Positions 16,092 through 24,779 of a stretch of DNA of 52,784 bases are shown in pieces; the stretch's first letter is position 1, and each line of letters begins with the position of its first letter. A model generated the notes under the pieces. It made no database searches. It was not told the DNA's origin and saw only the letters and a program-made list of their open reading frames with translations. The position numbers and the translations under genes are program-made. Origin of the DNA: Bacillota bacterium (GTDB lineage: Bacteria > Bacillota > Clostridia > Christensenellales > Aristaeellaceae); the NCBI GenBank assembly GCA_023395615.1, contig JAEWYP010000087.1, forward strand, positions 1 through 52,784. Reading direction: 5' to 3'.

Positions 16092-17747
16092 ATGGAACAA
16101 ACTGCCCGGTCTTTTCTCTGTCCGTCCGCAGACCGCAGCGAAGGGTACCGTGAACCGCTCTGCTTTGAACTGGCAGGCTTGAGGCTTCGCCTGACCGTTG
16201 ATCAGGGAGGCGAGTACGTTTTCTCGTTTTCCACAGAGAATACTGCCGCATGGGGTCCCGCAGAGAGCGATATGCCGCCGTGTTTTTATGAGTGCCTGAA
16301 ACTACAGGATAAACTTTATCTCATTTCTCTTTTGCCCGGTCAGGGCCGGGCGGGTGCGTGCCTGGTTGCTGATCTGCAAACCGGGCTTGCTGTGCTGGTC
16401 GACGGAATCGGCGGCTTCTTTTCCGGTCGGCTCTTCCCCGGAAGCCCTCGCTTTCCCGCTGCCAGCCCACTGCTTACAGGCCATACTCTGCTCTGGCGCT
16501 ATGGCGCCACACAGTGTTTTACCCAAACCTTTGGCGCATCTTCCTACTCCCTGCTTTTCACGCAAAAAGCAGGCGGTGCGCGTGCCTGCCGCTGCGCGGC
16601 GCGATGCTTTTCCCTCCGGCAGGACGTCGCCCTGATCGCTTCGTTTGAACCGGGTCGCCGGGAAGCGGTCGTGATGCTTCTGGATTTATGCGCGGTACGC
16701 ACCGCCGGGCTGGTGATGTCCACAGTCGTCCCCAATGAGGTTTCTCCGGCCTTCCCCTATACACTGTTCTCCGCTTATGGTACGTTCGTCTCCCCGGAAG
16801 AAACCCCGGAAACTGCGCTGGCCAGCGCCGCCCTGCCCCACTACCAGACCCGCCTGATTGGCCAAAAAGTGTATAACCCCGTCGCTCTCCGCCCCGCGGC
16901 AGGTGGGTTAAAACAATATGTGCCGCCTCTTTGCGACGAGCTTGCCGGGCAAACGCTGGATTTTCATCCGGACGGGTATCCCCCCGTATTCATCCGCTTT
17001 TTAACCCCAACGTCGCTGGAATGGTCGCTACCAGGCGAAGCGGCGCAGCATGAAACCTACGAATGTGTAAAAGGTAAGGATACGGTGTATCTGGTGGTGT
17101 GTCACCCCCGGCTGGGCAAACCGGCCTCCTGCGTAACCCTCGTCTGGGACCGGGACACACGGCTGATTACGGCGGTGCTGGCCTGGGAACATCTGAACAC
17201 CGATTACCCCCGGATGATCACCTCCCGGGCAGTGTTTGGCGCGGAGAACCGGGCAGGAGAATCCCTGCCATCCGCCCGTCATGGTTTCACCGACGACCTG
17301 ATCGGCAGACGGCTGCTGTGGCACTACACAGCAGTGGATGATGTGCTGCACATCTGTTTCAGCCATGACCATTTCCGGCTCGGAGCCGCCGAGGTGCGGC
17401 TGGTAGACAATCCCGACGAGGCAGCGCTGAAAAACTACGACCGCCTGTCACGCCGGAAGGACGCCTATCCGTATTATGAAGAAAATGTTTACTATATCCG
17501 AATCCGCGAAAATCTGTATCTGTACTCCGTGATTGAGTACGCCATGTGCCGTCTGGTGTCCGGGCAGGGGGGCGGCGAGCTGCTGGCGCTGGTGGATACA
17601 GCCCGGCAGCGTTATATCGGCCGCACCTTCGGGCTGGACGCGCAGCTGAACGCCGGTCACGATATTGTCGGTGCGCCCGGCTGTTTTCTGGAAACGCCGG
17701 ACCCGGTGGAAAGCCTGCCCAGTCCCCTTTATACCTTTAACGACTGA
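16092..17747 (+). CDS. tandem MoaF-like protein
   Basis: This 551-residue protein is built from two similar halves. Each contains a barrel-like pattern beginning with an F/D-ELAG strand (FELAGLRLRL near residue 25; CDELAGQTLDF near 283), then YECLKLQDKLYLIS versus YECVKGKDTVYLVV, then LLWRYG versus LLWHYT and a final block. Single copies of this pattern resemble MoaF, a lipocalin-like protein annotated near molybdenum-cofactor genes whose function is unknown. No Mo-cofactor gene is nearby, so the name reflects homology only. The ATG follows GAGGAGG. It is divergent from the AraC regulator and convergent with the hydrolase cluster. Confidence 0.65.
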   Translation: MEQTARSFLCPSADRSEGYREPLCFELAGLRLRLTVDQGGEYVFSFSTENTAAWGPAESDMPPCFYECLKLQDKLYLISLLPGQGRAGACLVADLQTGLAVLVDGIGGFFSGRLFPGSPRFPAASPLLTGHTLLWRYGATQCFTQTFGASSYSLLFTQKAGGARACRCAARCFSLRQDVALIASFEPGRREAVVMLLDLCAVRTAGLVMSTVVPNEVSPAFPYTLFSAYGTFVSPEETPETALASAALPHYQTRLIGQKVYNPVALRPAAGGLKQYVPPLCDELAGQTLDFHPDGYPPVFIRFLTPTSLEWSLPGEAAQHETYECVKGKDTVYLVVCHPRLGKPASCVTLVWDRDTRLITAVLAWEHLNTDYPRMITSRAVFGAENRAGESLPSARHGFTDDLIGRRLLWHYTAVDDVLHICFSHDHFRLGAAEVRLVDNPDEAALKNYDRLSRRKDAYPYYEENVYYIRIRENLYLYSVIEYAMCRLVSGQGGGELLALVDTARQRYIGRTFGLDAQLNAGHDIVGAPGCFLETPDPVESLPSPLYTFND

Positions 17748-17781
17748 AGCCCGCCGGCTGACAACCTCCGGGCATCACAAG

Positions 17782-17832
17782 CGGCGCCGCGTACCCTTAA
17801 CAGGGTTCGCGGCGCCGTCTGTTTTTATTTTA
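17782..17832 (+). terminator. terminator of the MoaF-like gene
   Basis: CGGCGCCGCG and CGCGGCGCCG form a perfect outer stem with an inner ACCC/GGGT, followed on the plus strand by TCTGTTTTTATTTT. It ends at the stop of the opposing hydrolase gene and may act on that side too. Confidence 0.88.
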
Positions 17833-17837
17833 GCGTA

Positions 17838-19484
17838 TTATTCCAGCGGTACGCAGATCTGCGAGGGATATTCCGGCGCGCTGTGAATCCGGTTATGGGA
17901 TACGACGGAACCCGTATCGTTCGCCGGGCGTTCCGCGGTGCCATAGTTCACATCGTACTTGGGGAAGGCGCTTCCGGTAATCTCCAGCACCAGCCGATGC
18001 CCAGCCCTAAGCGTGTAGTGCACATGCCCCAGTAAAACCTCCACCGGATAAACCTTTCCGTTCTCCAGCGGTTCCGGCGTCCAGCTGTTGCGGTAGCGGG
18101 CACGGGTAGCACCGTCGCATACCACAAACCGGGAGCCGTCCGGCGCAAGATCGCTCATCCGAAGGATTACGTCCGCGTCTTTAGCGTCCGAGGACAAATA
18201 CACCTTCGCCTTCACCAGCCCGCGCACGTTCACAGTGTCCTGTACGGGCTGGGACTGGTATTGGAGGGTATACGGGCTTTCCCCGGCTTTTCTGCACTGC
18301 CCGTATCCCACGAAAGGCAGCGGGTGTGCGGGATCGTGTTCGTATTCGCTGATCGTTTCCTTCAAAGGCGCCGTATCGCTAAGCATTCCGCTTTGCAGAT
18401 ACCACGTCCTGGCCGTTTCCTGCCCGTCGGTCCAATCGTCGCCTTCCCAGGCGGCGCCGGTTACGATATCGTAATACCGATAAGGCTTCCATGCGGGGGC
18501 CTTTTTCCCTTTCAGCCAGTGGTCGAACCATTCTACCATTTCGTGCTGCACATCCACGCTGATTTCCCCGGTTTCCAATGCGCTGTCGGCACGGGCCGGC
18601 GCTTCGCCGGGCTTCCAGGGGGCGACCAGCACCCGGCTGTCCACGCCGTTTCTCCGCTGGGTACGGCAGTGCTCCACCATTGCGTTCCGTGCCGAGTCAT
18701 ACCAACCGGACACGTAGAAAGCCGGCACGCGTACGGCGCTTAAGTCCATATCGCGGCCTTCCTTGTGGATCAGGCGGAAATCGTCGTATCCTTCCACCAG
18801 CTGTTTGTAGTAATCTTTCAGCAGCGGAAAGGGCGTGTCCTTCACGGCGGGCATGTCGTGCAGGGGACGGTGCAGCAGTTGCCTCGTCGGGTAATCGCGG
18901 ATGTAATCCATCAGCATCGGCAGGTATTTTTCCGTCGTTTCCCGGTCGTACCGGCCGTCGCGAAGACGACTGATCTGGCGGCTCATACACCAGCCCACGT
19001 GGGAGTAGAACAGAAAGCCCCGGTTGTCGCAATCCCGGTTGATCGAAACACTCGTCTGGAACGGGCACAGGGCTTTCAGGTGGGGCGGTTGTTCCGCCGC
19101 GGCCATCAGCTGCAGGTATCCGGCGAAATAATTCCCGATCATGCCGATGTTTCCGTCGCAATACGGCTGTCCCGCCAGCCACTCAATGGTATCGTAGCCA
19201 TCCTTGCCGTCGGCGGTGAAGCGGTCGAACTCCCCGTTGGATTCGCCCAGCCCCCGCGCATCCTGAATGAAAACAGCATACCCCTGCCGTACAAAATAGG
19301 CGGGATCATACTGGCCGAAGGCGCGCCCCAGCGTGTTTTTACGGAAGATGGTGCGCCAAAGGAGCAGGGGAACTTTCCCCTGCTCCGCCGGCCTGTACAG
19401 ATCGCCGCGAAGCACCACGCCGTCGCGCATGGGCGTTTCGACGTTAAACTCGCAAAGCATCCCGTTCTGGCCGTTTTCGTTCAT
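17838..19484 (-). CDS. S15/CocE-family protein lacking catalytic residues
   Basis: This 548-residue protein has the full CocE/NonD layout: N-terminal alpha/beta-hydrolase core, helical cap and C-terminal jelly-roll (PLENGKVYPVEVLLGHVHYTLRAGH). The active site is not conserved. The nucleophile elbow, normally G-x-S-Y-x-G, reads GNYFAG (117-122) with Tyr119 at the Ser position. The oxyanion Tyr of the R-x-P-Y motif is Phe47 (RTIF). The His of the GPWxHG motif is Pro292 (APWKPGE). Only the Asp of GWYD (263) remains. It is therefore probably a pseudoenzyme with a binding or regulatory role. It starts one base after the stop of the upstream esterase, so it belongs to that operon. Confidence 0.85.
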   Translation of the reverse strand: MNENGQNGMLCEFNVETPMRDGVVLRGDLYRPAEQGKVPLLLWRTIFRKNTLGRAFGQYDPAYFVRQGYAVFIQDARGLGESNGEFDRFTADGKDGYDTIEWLAGQPYCDGNIGMIGNYFAGYLQLMAAAEQPPHLKALCPFQTSVSINRDCDNRGFLFYSHVGWCMSRQISRLRDGRYDRETTEKYLPMLMDYIRDYPTRQLLHRPLHDMPAVKDTPFPLLKDYYKQLVEGYDDFRLIHKEGRDMDLSAVRVPAFYVSGWYDSARNAMVEHCRTQRRNGVDSRVLVAPWKPGEAPARADSALETGEISVDVQHEMVEWFDHWLKGKKAPAWKPYRYYDIVTGAAWEGDDWTDGQETARTWYLQSGMLSDTAPLKETISEYEHDPAHPLPFVGYGQCRKAGESPYTLQYQSQPVQDTVNVRGLVKAKVYLSSDAKDADVILRMSDLAPDGSRFVVCDGATRARYRNSWTPEPLENGKVYPVEVLLGHVHYTLRAGHRLVLEITGSAFPKYDVNYGTAERPANDTGSVVSHNRIHSAPEYPSQICVPLE

Positions 19485-19485
19485 A

Positions 19486-20304
19486 TTACAGTATCTCCTT
19501 TTCGCGTTTGCGAATCGGCAGCCACTGGATGAACACCTTCAGCCATTCGTCCCAGAAATCGAAGTAATGGAAACCCGGGCTGTCGAAGAAGACCACATCG
19601 AACGGATTGGGCAGACTCGAGAAGTACGCAAAGTCCTTCTTTTCCGAATCGTGACAGCCGTCCGCAGTGCCGCAGCAGCCGAAAATCTTGGGCAGGGGTT
19701 TACCGCTTTCGGAAGCGAGGCGCGCCAGATAGCGATTGTCGTGCTCGGTTTCGTGTACCTTGGTGAGGTCGCCGTCGTCGGTGCCGAACACCTGCCAGCG
19801 CACGAAGTTAAGCGGCACACGCCGACCGCCCTCCAGCATGTTACCCGCGCCCATCAGGTCAATAAAGTTAGCACAGGAGAAGATCCCCATGGCCGCGTAC
19901 AGTTCGGGTTTGGTAAAGCCCAGCTTCATCGTGCCGTGGCCGCCCATGGACATGCCGGCGATAAAGTTATCTTCCCGCTCGGGGGAGATGGGCAGGTAGC
20001 TTTGCAGCATCCGGGGCAGTTCTTCGGTTACATAATCAAAGTAACGGCCGCCGTCGGTATTGGTGTAAAAGCTGTTTTCCACAGCAGGCATCACCACAGC
20101 GATACCGCGTTTCTGCGCATACAGCTCCAGCGACGTGAAGCGCTGCCACATCGACTGGTCATCGGTCGCGCCGTGAAGCAGCCATAAAACAGGGTACTTT
20201 CCATTGGGCAGCTTCCGTTCCTCGCTCAGTTCGGGCAGGATTACGGTAATGCTGGCCTTGCGCGTAAGGCATTCGGAGTTTAGTTCCATTCTAATGAGCG
20301 ACAT
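19486..20304 (-). CDS. EstA-like esterase (first of a tandem pair)
   Basis: This 272-residue cytoplasmic esterase is of the esterase-D/tributyrin-esterase family. It shows the oxyanion block LLHGATDD (42-49), nucleophile GMSMGG with Ser119, a likely acid in CCGTADG and the His in GFHYFDFWDEWL near the C-terminus. Relatives remove acetyl or feruloyl groups from sugars or cleave short-chain esters. It is about as long as the family norm and similar throughout to the gene overlapping it upstream, so the two are probably tandem duplicates. Its start overlaps the upstream stop by 14 bases. Confidence 0.88.
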   Translation of the reverse strand: MSLIRMELNSECLTRKASITVILPELSEERKLPNGKYPVLWLLHGATDDQSMWQRFTSLELYAQKRGIAVVMPAVENSFYTNTDGGRYFDYVTEELPRMLQSYLPISPEREDNFIAGMSMGGHGTMKLGFTKPELYAAMGIFSCANFIDLMGAGNMLEGGRRVPLNFVRWQVFGTDDGDLTKVHETEHDNRYLARLASESGKPLPKIFGCCGTADGCHDSEKKDFAYFSSLPNPFDVVFFDSPGFHYFDFWDEWLKVFIQWLPIRKREKEIL

Positions 20305-21121
20305 GCTGTTCCCCCCTGTCTTTCAAGGCTGCATCCAGGAACGCCTGGATCCACTTGTCCCAGAATTCCCAGTTATGCGCGCCGTGCTCGGTGTGGAATT
20401 CATACCGGAAGGGGTTACCCTCAAAGCCTTCAAAGAATTCTTTCAGGCCCAGTCCGACGGGATAGGCGTGGTCCTCCGTGCCGACGGCATGATACACCTT
20501 GGGTACGGGTTTATGTTCGCGGATCACGTTTTCCGCGTTCAGCAGCACATCGTGCTCCGGATTACCTTTTAAGTCGTTGGTATCTTCCACACCAAAGTTG
20601 ACCATATTCACGCTCTTGTGGCCGGGGCCGCCGGGCGCGGCCGGGCCGCCCGCGGACTTGGCCCGCAGGTATTCCAGAGGGATCACACTGCTGGCGGAGA
20701 GTACGCCGATCGCCCCGTACAGGTCCGGACGGCGCATGCCCAGCGATATGGCACCACTGCCGCCCAGCGACAGACCGGCAATAAAGTTGTCCTCGCGTTT
20801 CGTGGAGACACGCGGGAACATGTGCTTTACGATTTTCGGCAGTTCCTGCGTGAGGAAATCAAAGTAATCCGCGCCCCAGTACATGTTACAGTACCGGCTG
20901 TATCCGGCGTGCGGCATCACCACCGCGATTTTGCGCTGATCCGCGTAACGGCGAATGCCGGTCTCTTCCACCCAGTCGTTTTCGTTTCCGCCGCCGCCGT
21001 GCAGCAGCCAGAGCACGGGAAATTCCCCTTCCGTGCGGTCGTCCGGCAGGATCACATTCATCGCGTCCTGCAGGGCCAGAACCTGCGAACGGAAGTTGAT
21101 CCGCATGAGTACATTGGACAT
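20291..21121 (-). CDS. EstA-like esterase (second of a tandem pair)
   Basis: This 276-residue paralogue of the preceding esterase has oxyanion LLHGGGGNENDW (39-50), nucleophile GLSLGG with Ser118, Asp in VGTEDHAYP and His in EHGAHNWEFWDKW. A Gly/Pro/Ala insertion (SAGGPAAPGGPG) after the nucleophile block distinguishes it. The triad appears complete, so it should be an active carbohydrate or short-chain esterase. It is the first gene behind the promoter at 21214-21242 and leads an operon of two esterases and the S15-family pseudoenzyme. Confidence 0.88.
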   Translation of the reverse strand: MSNVLMRINFRSQVLALQDAMNVILPDDRTEGEFPVLWLLHGGGGNENDWVEETGIRRYADQRKIAVVMPHAGYSRYCNMYWGADYFDFLTQELPKIVKHMFPRVSTKREDNFIAGLSLGGSGAISLGMRRPDLYGAIGVLSASSVIPLEYLRAKSAGGPAAPGGPGHKSVNMVNFGVEDTNDLKGNPEHDVLLNAENVIREHKPVPKVYHAVGTEDHAYPVGLGLKEFFEGFEGNPFRYEFHTEHGAHNWEFWDKWIQAFLDAALKDRGEQHVAH

Positions 21122-21213
21122 ACGAGCTGGTCCACTCCTTTCATGATGCAGCTACCCGTGCAAAAGCGCAGGCCCGGCGGGCCGAACGCTTTCGCAACGA
21201 TGTTTCTGTTTTA

Positions 21214-21242
21214 ATCATAGGGAGGAGCGTCGCCCGGGTCAA
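21214..21242 (-). promoter_or_regulatory. promoter of the esterase operon
   Basis: On the minus strand TTGACC (21237-21242) and TATGAT (21214-21219) are spaced by 17 bases, giving a leader of about 85 bases before the ATG at 21121. Confidence 0.75.
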
Positions 21243-21310
21243 TCGCTTTGATTTGTTTCCCCGGTACGCGAAATTTAGCGTCTATCCAAAAGTTACGAAT
21301 TCCCGTATGT

Positions 21311-21360
21311 ATAGAATGGATAAAAATTCGCCAGACACAACTAATTTTCGACCATTCTAT
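21311..21360. repeat. inverted repeat between hydrolase genes
   Basis: ATAGAATGG (21311-21319) and CCATTCTAT (21352-21360) are perfect inverted repeats, with AAAATT/AATTTT pairing inside. It lies between the stop of the 562-aa hydrolase gene and the esterase promoter. It may be a terminator without a T-tail, or an operator. Confidence 0.45.
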
Positions 21361-21395
21361 TCCGGAGGCCGCGTAACGGACGGGCTTCCTGACGG

Positions 21396-23084
21396 TCAAT
21401 CCATCCGCAGGCTTCCGTCCGCCAGACGGCGGAAGCGGCTCACATACCGCCAACCCAGTTCCGGATCCATCGGCGCGATTTCGTGACCCTTGCCGAGCAT
21501 CACCACATAGTTATACAGGTTCATCCGGCCCGGCGCCTCCGAATTAAAACGCTGAACGTCATATGCATGTTCCGGATGCGCCGTCGAAGGGTGCAGGCGC
21601 TCCGTGCTGTCTCCCGGCACACCGCAACCGCAGGGGTGGGGATGCGCCTTGTCCGGTGTTGGGCGGATGGGGATATGATTATACATTTTCCAGAAATCGT
21701 ACTGCTTTTGCTGGGTGGAGCGGTTAAAAACAGGGTAGGAAAGCTCCCGACCGCCATAGGTATACCAGACCGGCATCCGGTAATCGAAATTCCTCTTTTT
21801 CTCCATGCCAACGCGCATAGGCGTAACGTCGCGCCAGGTCAGGTCCGATTCCCCCATGCGGTTGCCGGGCCAATTGGCGTCTATGGGGCAGATGGCGGCA
21901 ATCAGTTCCGGGTAGCTTAACGCCACAGCCTGCGCCTCGCCCGCGCCGTTGGAGAAGCCCGACAGGTAAACGCGCTGCGGGTCTACCGGATCGTTTGCAA
22001 CCATATAGCGGATCAGCGCGGCGATATACGCGCCGTCGTCCGGCTCGTCTGCGTTCAGGCTACTGTTCCAGGTCATGCGGTTGGTACCCCACGGATAAAC
22101 GGTGATAAAGCCTTCCTGCTCCCCCAGCACATGGAATTTCGTCATGTCCGCCGCTTCCAGCGGGTTATCGCTCGCGCCGTGAAAGAAGATCATCAGCGGC
22201 ACACGCACATCGGGATGCTCCTTTACCCGTTCGGGTATATGCGTGATCCACGTATGCGCAACCCCGTCCCCCAGGCGGTTATCGTTGATAAAGAATGTGA
22301 ATGGATCGTCCGTGTCCGGTATGCGCGGTTCCACGTCGCCATCGGGGCAGGTATTCACCCGGCGAACCCGGCTGAACAGGCTGTTGTACACCTCTGCCAG
22401 CGTCACGCGATTTTCCGGCGACACCACCGTAACCTGCTGGCAGGGGTTCAGCGGATGATGGGATTCGCCTGCCCCGTCATCCTGCGACACGCCGTTTGCC
22501 CGAAAGAAGTATTCTTCCGTTTCTTCGGGACAACCGACCAGATACGCGGGTACCGGCGCGCAGGTCGCATCACACAACGACCCGGCATCGCCGCCCTGCG
22601 CGAAAATCGCAGCCGTCCATTGCGGCCGGATTGCCGCCAGCCTGCAAACCATAGACGCGCCCGTGCCGAAACCCGCAAAATACCGCACATCCGCCATGGG
22701 ATGCCACAGCCGGTGAAAACGCTCGTCGTTGAGCGGGTTGGAGGAGGCGGCTCGCGCCATGGAGAACGGCTCGTTTTCCACGGGGGAGTTCAGCTCGCCC
22801 TGCAAATGTTCCAAAAAAGCCAGATCATCCGGCAGCTTCGTATTCTCTTCCCAATTCCATCGCCCGTTCACCGGGTTGGGGAACGCAATGATGACGTTGC
22901 GCCGGTCAGAAAGCTCGGCCAGGTGTTCCCGCGTCATCAGTTCCTCCGCCGAATCGGCGGTATCGCCGTCCCTCAGCACAATCAGCGCGCTGACCCGGCG
23001 CAACGCCCGCGGTTCCCCTTTGGGAAACCGTATATACATCCCACGTCCACCGGCACGCGCCATCTCTTTATAAATCAGTTCCAT
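21396..23084 (-). CDS. two-domain PHB-depolymerase-like esterase
   Basis: This 562-residue protein contains two alpha/beta-hydrolase modules of the LpqC/feruloyl-esterase type. The C-terminal module looks functional: oxyanion FFHGASDNP (301-309), nucleophile GFSNG with Ser378, and a His in GKGHEIAP (about 534). The N-terminal half repeats the same order (LIVLRDGD, IIAFPNP, YFAGFGTGAS), but its elbow GFGTG (138-142) has no Ser. It has no signal peptide and is probably cytoplasmic, acting on esters of imported oligosaccharides. It has its own promoter upstream and stands just ahead of the esterase operon on the same strand. Confidence 0.8.
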   Translation of the reverse strand: MELIYKEMARAGGRGMYIRFPKGEPRALRRVSALIVLRDGDTADSAEELMTREHLAELSDRRNVIIAFPNPVNGRWNWEENTKLPDDLAFLEHLQGELNSPVENEPFSMARAASSNPLNDERFHRLWHPMADVRYFAGFGTGASMVCRLAAIRPQWTAAIFAQGGDAGSLCDATCAPVPAYLVGCPEETEEYFFRANGVSQDDGAGESHHPLNPCQQVTVVSPENRVTLAEVYNSLFSRVRRVNTCPDGDVEPRIPDTDDPFTFFINDNRLGDGVAHTWITHIPERVKEHPDVRVPLMIFFHGASDNPLEAADMTKFHVLGEQEGFITVYPWGTNRMTWNSSLNADEPDDGAYIAALIRYMVANDPVDPQRVYLSGFSNGAGEAQAVALSYPELIAAICPIDANWPGNRMGESDLTWRDVTPMRVGMEKKRNFDYRMPVWYTYGGRELSYPVFNRSTQQKQYDFWKMYNHIPIRPTPDKAHPHPCGCGVPGDSTERLHPSTAHPEHAYDVQRFNSEAPGRMNLYNYVVMLGKGHEIAPMDPELGWRYVSRFRRLADGSLRMD

Positions 23085-23112
23085 ATGCCCTTCATCCTCC
23101 GTACTCCGTTCG

Positions 23113-23129
23113 CCTCCGCAGGGCGGAGG
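23113..23129 (-). promoter_or_regulatory. leader hairpin before the two-domain esterase gene
   Basis: CCTCCGC-AGG-GCGGAGG forms a stable 7-bp hairpin in the 5' leader, about 30 bases before the ATG and close to the GGAGG ribosome site. One arm is complementary to a Shine-Dalgarno sequence, so it could influence translation. Confidence 0.35.
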
Positions 23130-23176
23130 TCGGTTAAATGAAGTACTCTTCTGCGTGCAAGCGCGGATTTCCCGCC

Positions 23177-23205
23177 AATATAAAAAAACGACCTCTCAAG
23201 GTCAA
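23177..23205 (-). promoter_or_regulatory. promoter of the two-domain esterase gene
   Basis: On the minus strand TTGACC (23200-23205) and TATATT (23177-23182) are spaced by 17 bases. The spacer also contains a GACCT/AGGTC dyad followed by T7, which resembles a terminator, so read-through from upstream could be ended exactly where the new transcript starts. The rest of 23206-23385 has no recognised feature except the hairpin at 23221-23249. Confidence 0.65.
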
Positions 23206-23220
23206 ATATTCTCCATCCTA

Positions 23221-23249
23221 TAAAAACCTTCGGCAGGAGCGTCTCCTGC
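23221..23249 (-). terminator. terminator after the diguanylate cyclase gene
   Basis: GCAGGAG and CTCCTGC form a perfect 7-bp stem with a 3-base loop, followed on the minus strand by CGAAGGTTTTTAT. Confidence 0.7.
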
Positions 23250-23385
23250 GTCCGTCGCCAGACATGGGGCGACGCGCTCACAACCGGCAGCCAGAACCAA
23301 CCGGCCCATAAACCCGTTTTCGGGTTACAGGCGGCTATACAGGCTATGGAATACCGTGGATGGGCCAACCGGTGGATAAAGATGT

Positions 23386-24597
23386 TCAGTTCCCGATTGT
23401 TTCGGTCTGGCGCAAATCGCCTGCGCGCCGGCTCATCCGCGCTTTTTGCCGGTACAGCTCGGCATCCGCCGCCGCGTAAAGCGCGTCAATCGTCTGAATA
23501 TCCCCGCCGCGTACAGCCACACCGGCACTGATGGACAGGGTATACGGCAGATTTTCTTTCCGGCAGTATTCCAGCAGGTTGCGATCCACTCGCCGCAATA
23601 AATCCGCGGTCACAGCCGCGTCACATTGCCTGGTGATAATGATGAACTCATCCCCGCCATACCGGCTGATAAACGTATCCCTGTCGCATTCTCGCTGCAA
23701 CGCGCCCGCAAGCACACGAAGGGCGCGGTCTCCCGCCAGATGCCCGTATCGGTCGTTGATCTGCTTAAAATTATCCACATCCAGAATGGCAAGGCACACC
23801 GGACGTTCCCGGATGCTCGGCTGGAGAAGGCTTTGTAAATACGCCACGGTCTGTCGCCGGTTATACAGCCCCGTCAGCTCGTCCGTAAAAATCTGAGAGT
23901 TTTGAATGTTGATAAAAATTATCAGCAGCATAAATACCGTCGTCAGCCACACCACCGTAATGGGCATGTACCAGAAAACCTGTATAATACCGCCCAGTAA
24001 CGGTGCGACGGGGAACACCAGCAGTGTAAAGGTCGCGTGTCGGTTGTTCAGCCCCGAGATCGGCTCGATACTGTCCTTGCTGCGAATCCGGTAGGCAAGC
24101 ACCCTCCCAAAAGAAAACGGCAATAGCAGGTACGAAAGCACAAACGAAAGCACCAGCAATGGCGCACGGCTGTATGTGTTGTCCGGCCCAATCCGGAACA
24201 GCAGCGGCGACCAGATGCTGATCACCGTTAACACAAGGTTTACGATCAGCGGTAACAGATACACAGGCAGCAGCCTTCGGCGCGTATCAGGAGGCGTGCC
24301 GATCTTCACATCGCAAAAAAGCGCGTACAGCACCGACATCAGTGGATTAAGCGCATAGTAGGAAGCTGTAACCGCCAGATTCAGGTCCCGTGCCCCTGCA
24401 AAGCTCATTCCGTCCAGCACCCAGGTGCCTGCATCCAACAGCAGCATCACGATATTCGTAAGCAGCATATAACGGAAAATGAGCTGATCTTTCAGGATGA
24501 AGCGCCGCTGTTTCCGGTCAAAGTTAACCAGTAAAATCAGCAGGCAAAGAATTGCGAACCCATTCACGATCAACGCCGAAGTCCAGCGCGGCGTCAT
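23386..24597 (-). CDS. membrane-bound diguanylate cyclase
   Basis: This 403-residue protein has an N-terminal region of about seven transmembrane helices (residues 1-240) and a C-terminal GGDEF domain. The domain starts at DELTGLYNRR and has the active-site loop SRYGGDEFII intact, so it should make c-di-GMP from GTP. No RxxD inhibitory site precedes the loop (the upstream region reads RECDRDTFI). The 7-helix sensor is of unknown ligand. ATG 24597 is chosen because GGGTGAT lies just upstream; a GTG at 24609 is the alternative. A TATAAT at 24640-24645 may be the -10. It could supply c-di-GMP for the polysaccharide locus further right. Confidence 0.88.
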   Translation of the reverse strand: MTPRWTSALIVNGFAILCLLILLVNFDRKQRRFILKDQLIFRYMLLTNIVMLLLDAGTWVLDGMSFAGARDLNLAVTASYYALNPLMSVLYALFCDVKIGTPPDTRRRLLPVYLLPLIVNLVLTVISIWSPLLFRIGPDNTYSRAPLLVLSFVLSYLLLPFSFGRVLAYRIRSKDSIEPISGLNNRHATFTLLVFPVAPLLGGIIQVFWYMPITVVWLTTVFMLLIIFINIQNSQIFTDELTGLYNRRQTVAYLQSLLQPSIRERPVCLAILDVDNFKQINDRYGHLAGDRALRVLAGALQRECDRDTFISRYGGDEFIIITRQCDAAVTADLLRRVDRNLLEYCRKENLPYTLSISAGVAVRGGDIQTIDALYAAADAELYRQKARMSRRAGDLRQTETIGN

Positions 24598-24779
24598 GTT
24601 ATCACCCACCGTTTCTCAATTTCCATATTCATCCTGTTTATTATAACATTCAGCGGCTTTTCACGCCATGTATAATGGTGTATTTTTCCTTTCGTCCAGA
24701 GAAAAAACAAAATTCTCCAATTCTGATGTTTCCTGGTCGTTCCGATCCTGCCCGGACACCGCCAGAGATCGCAATCCGT

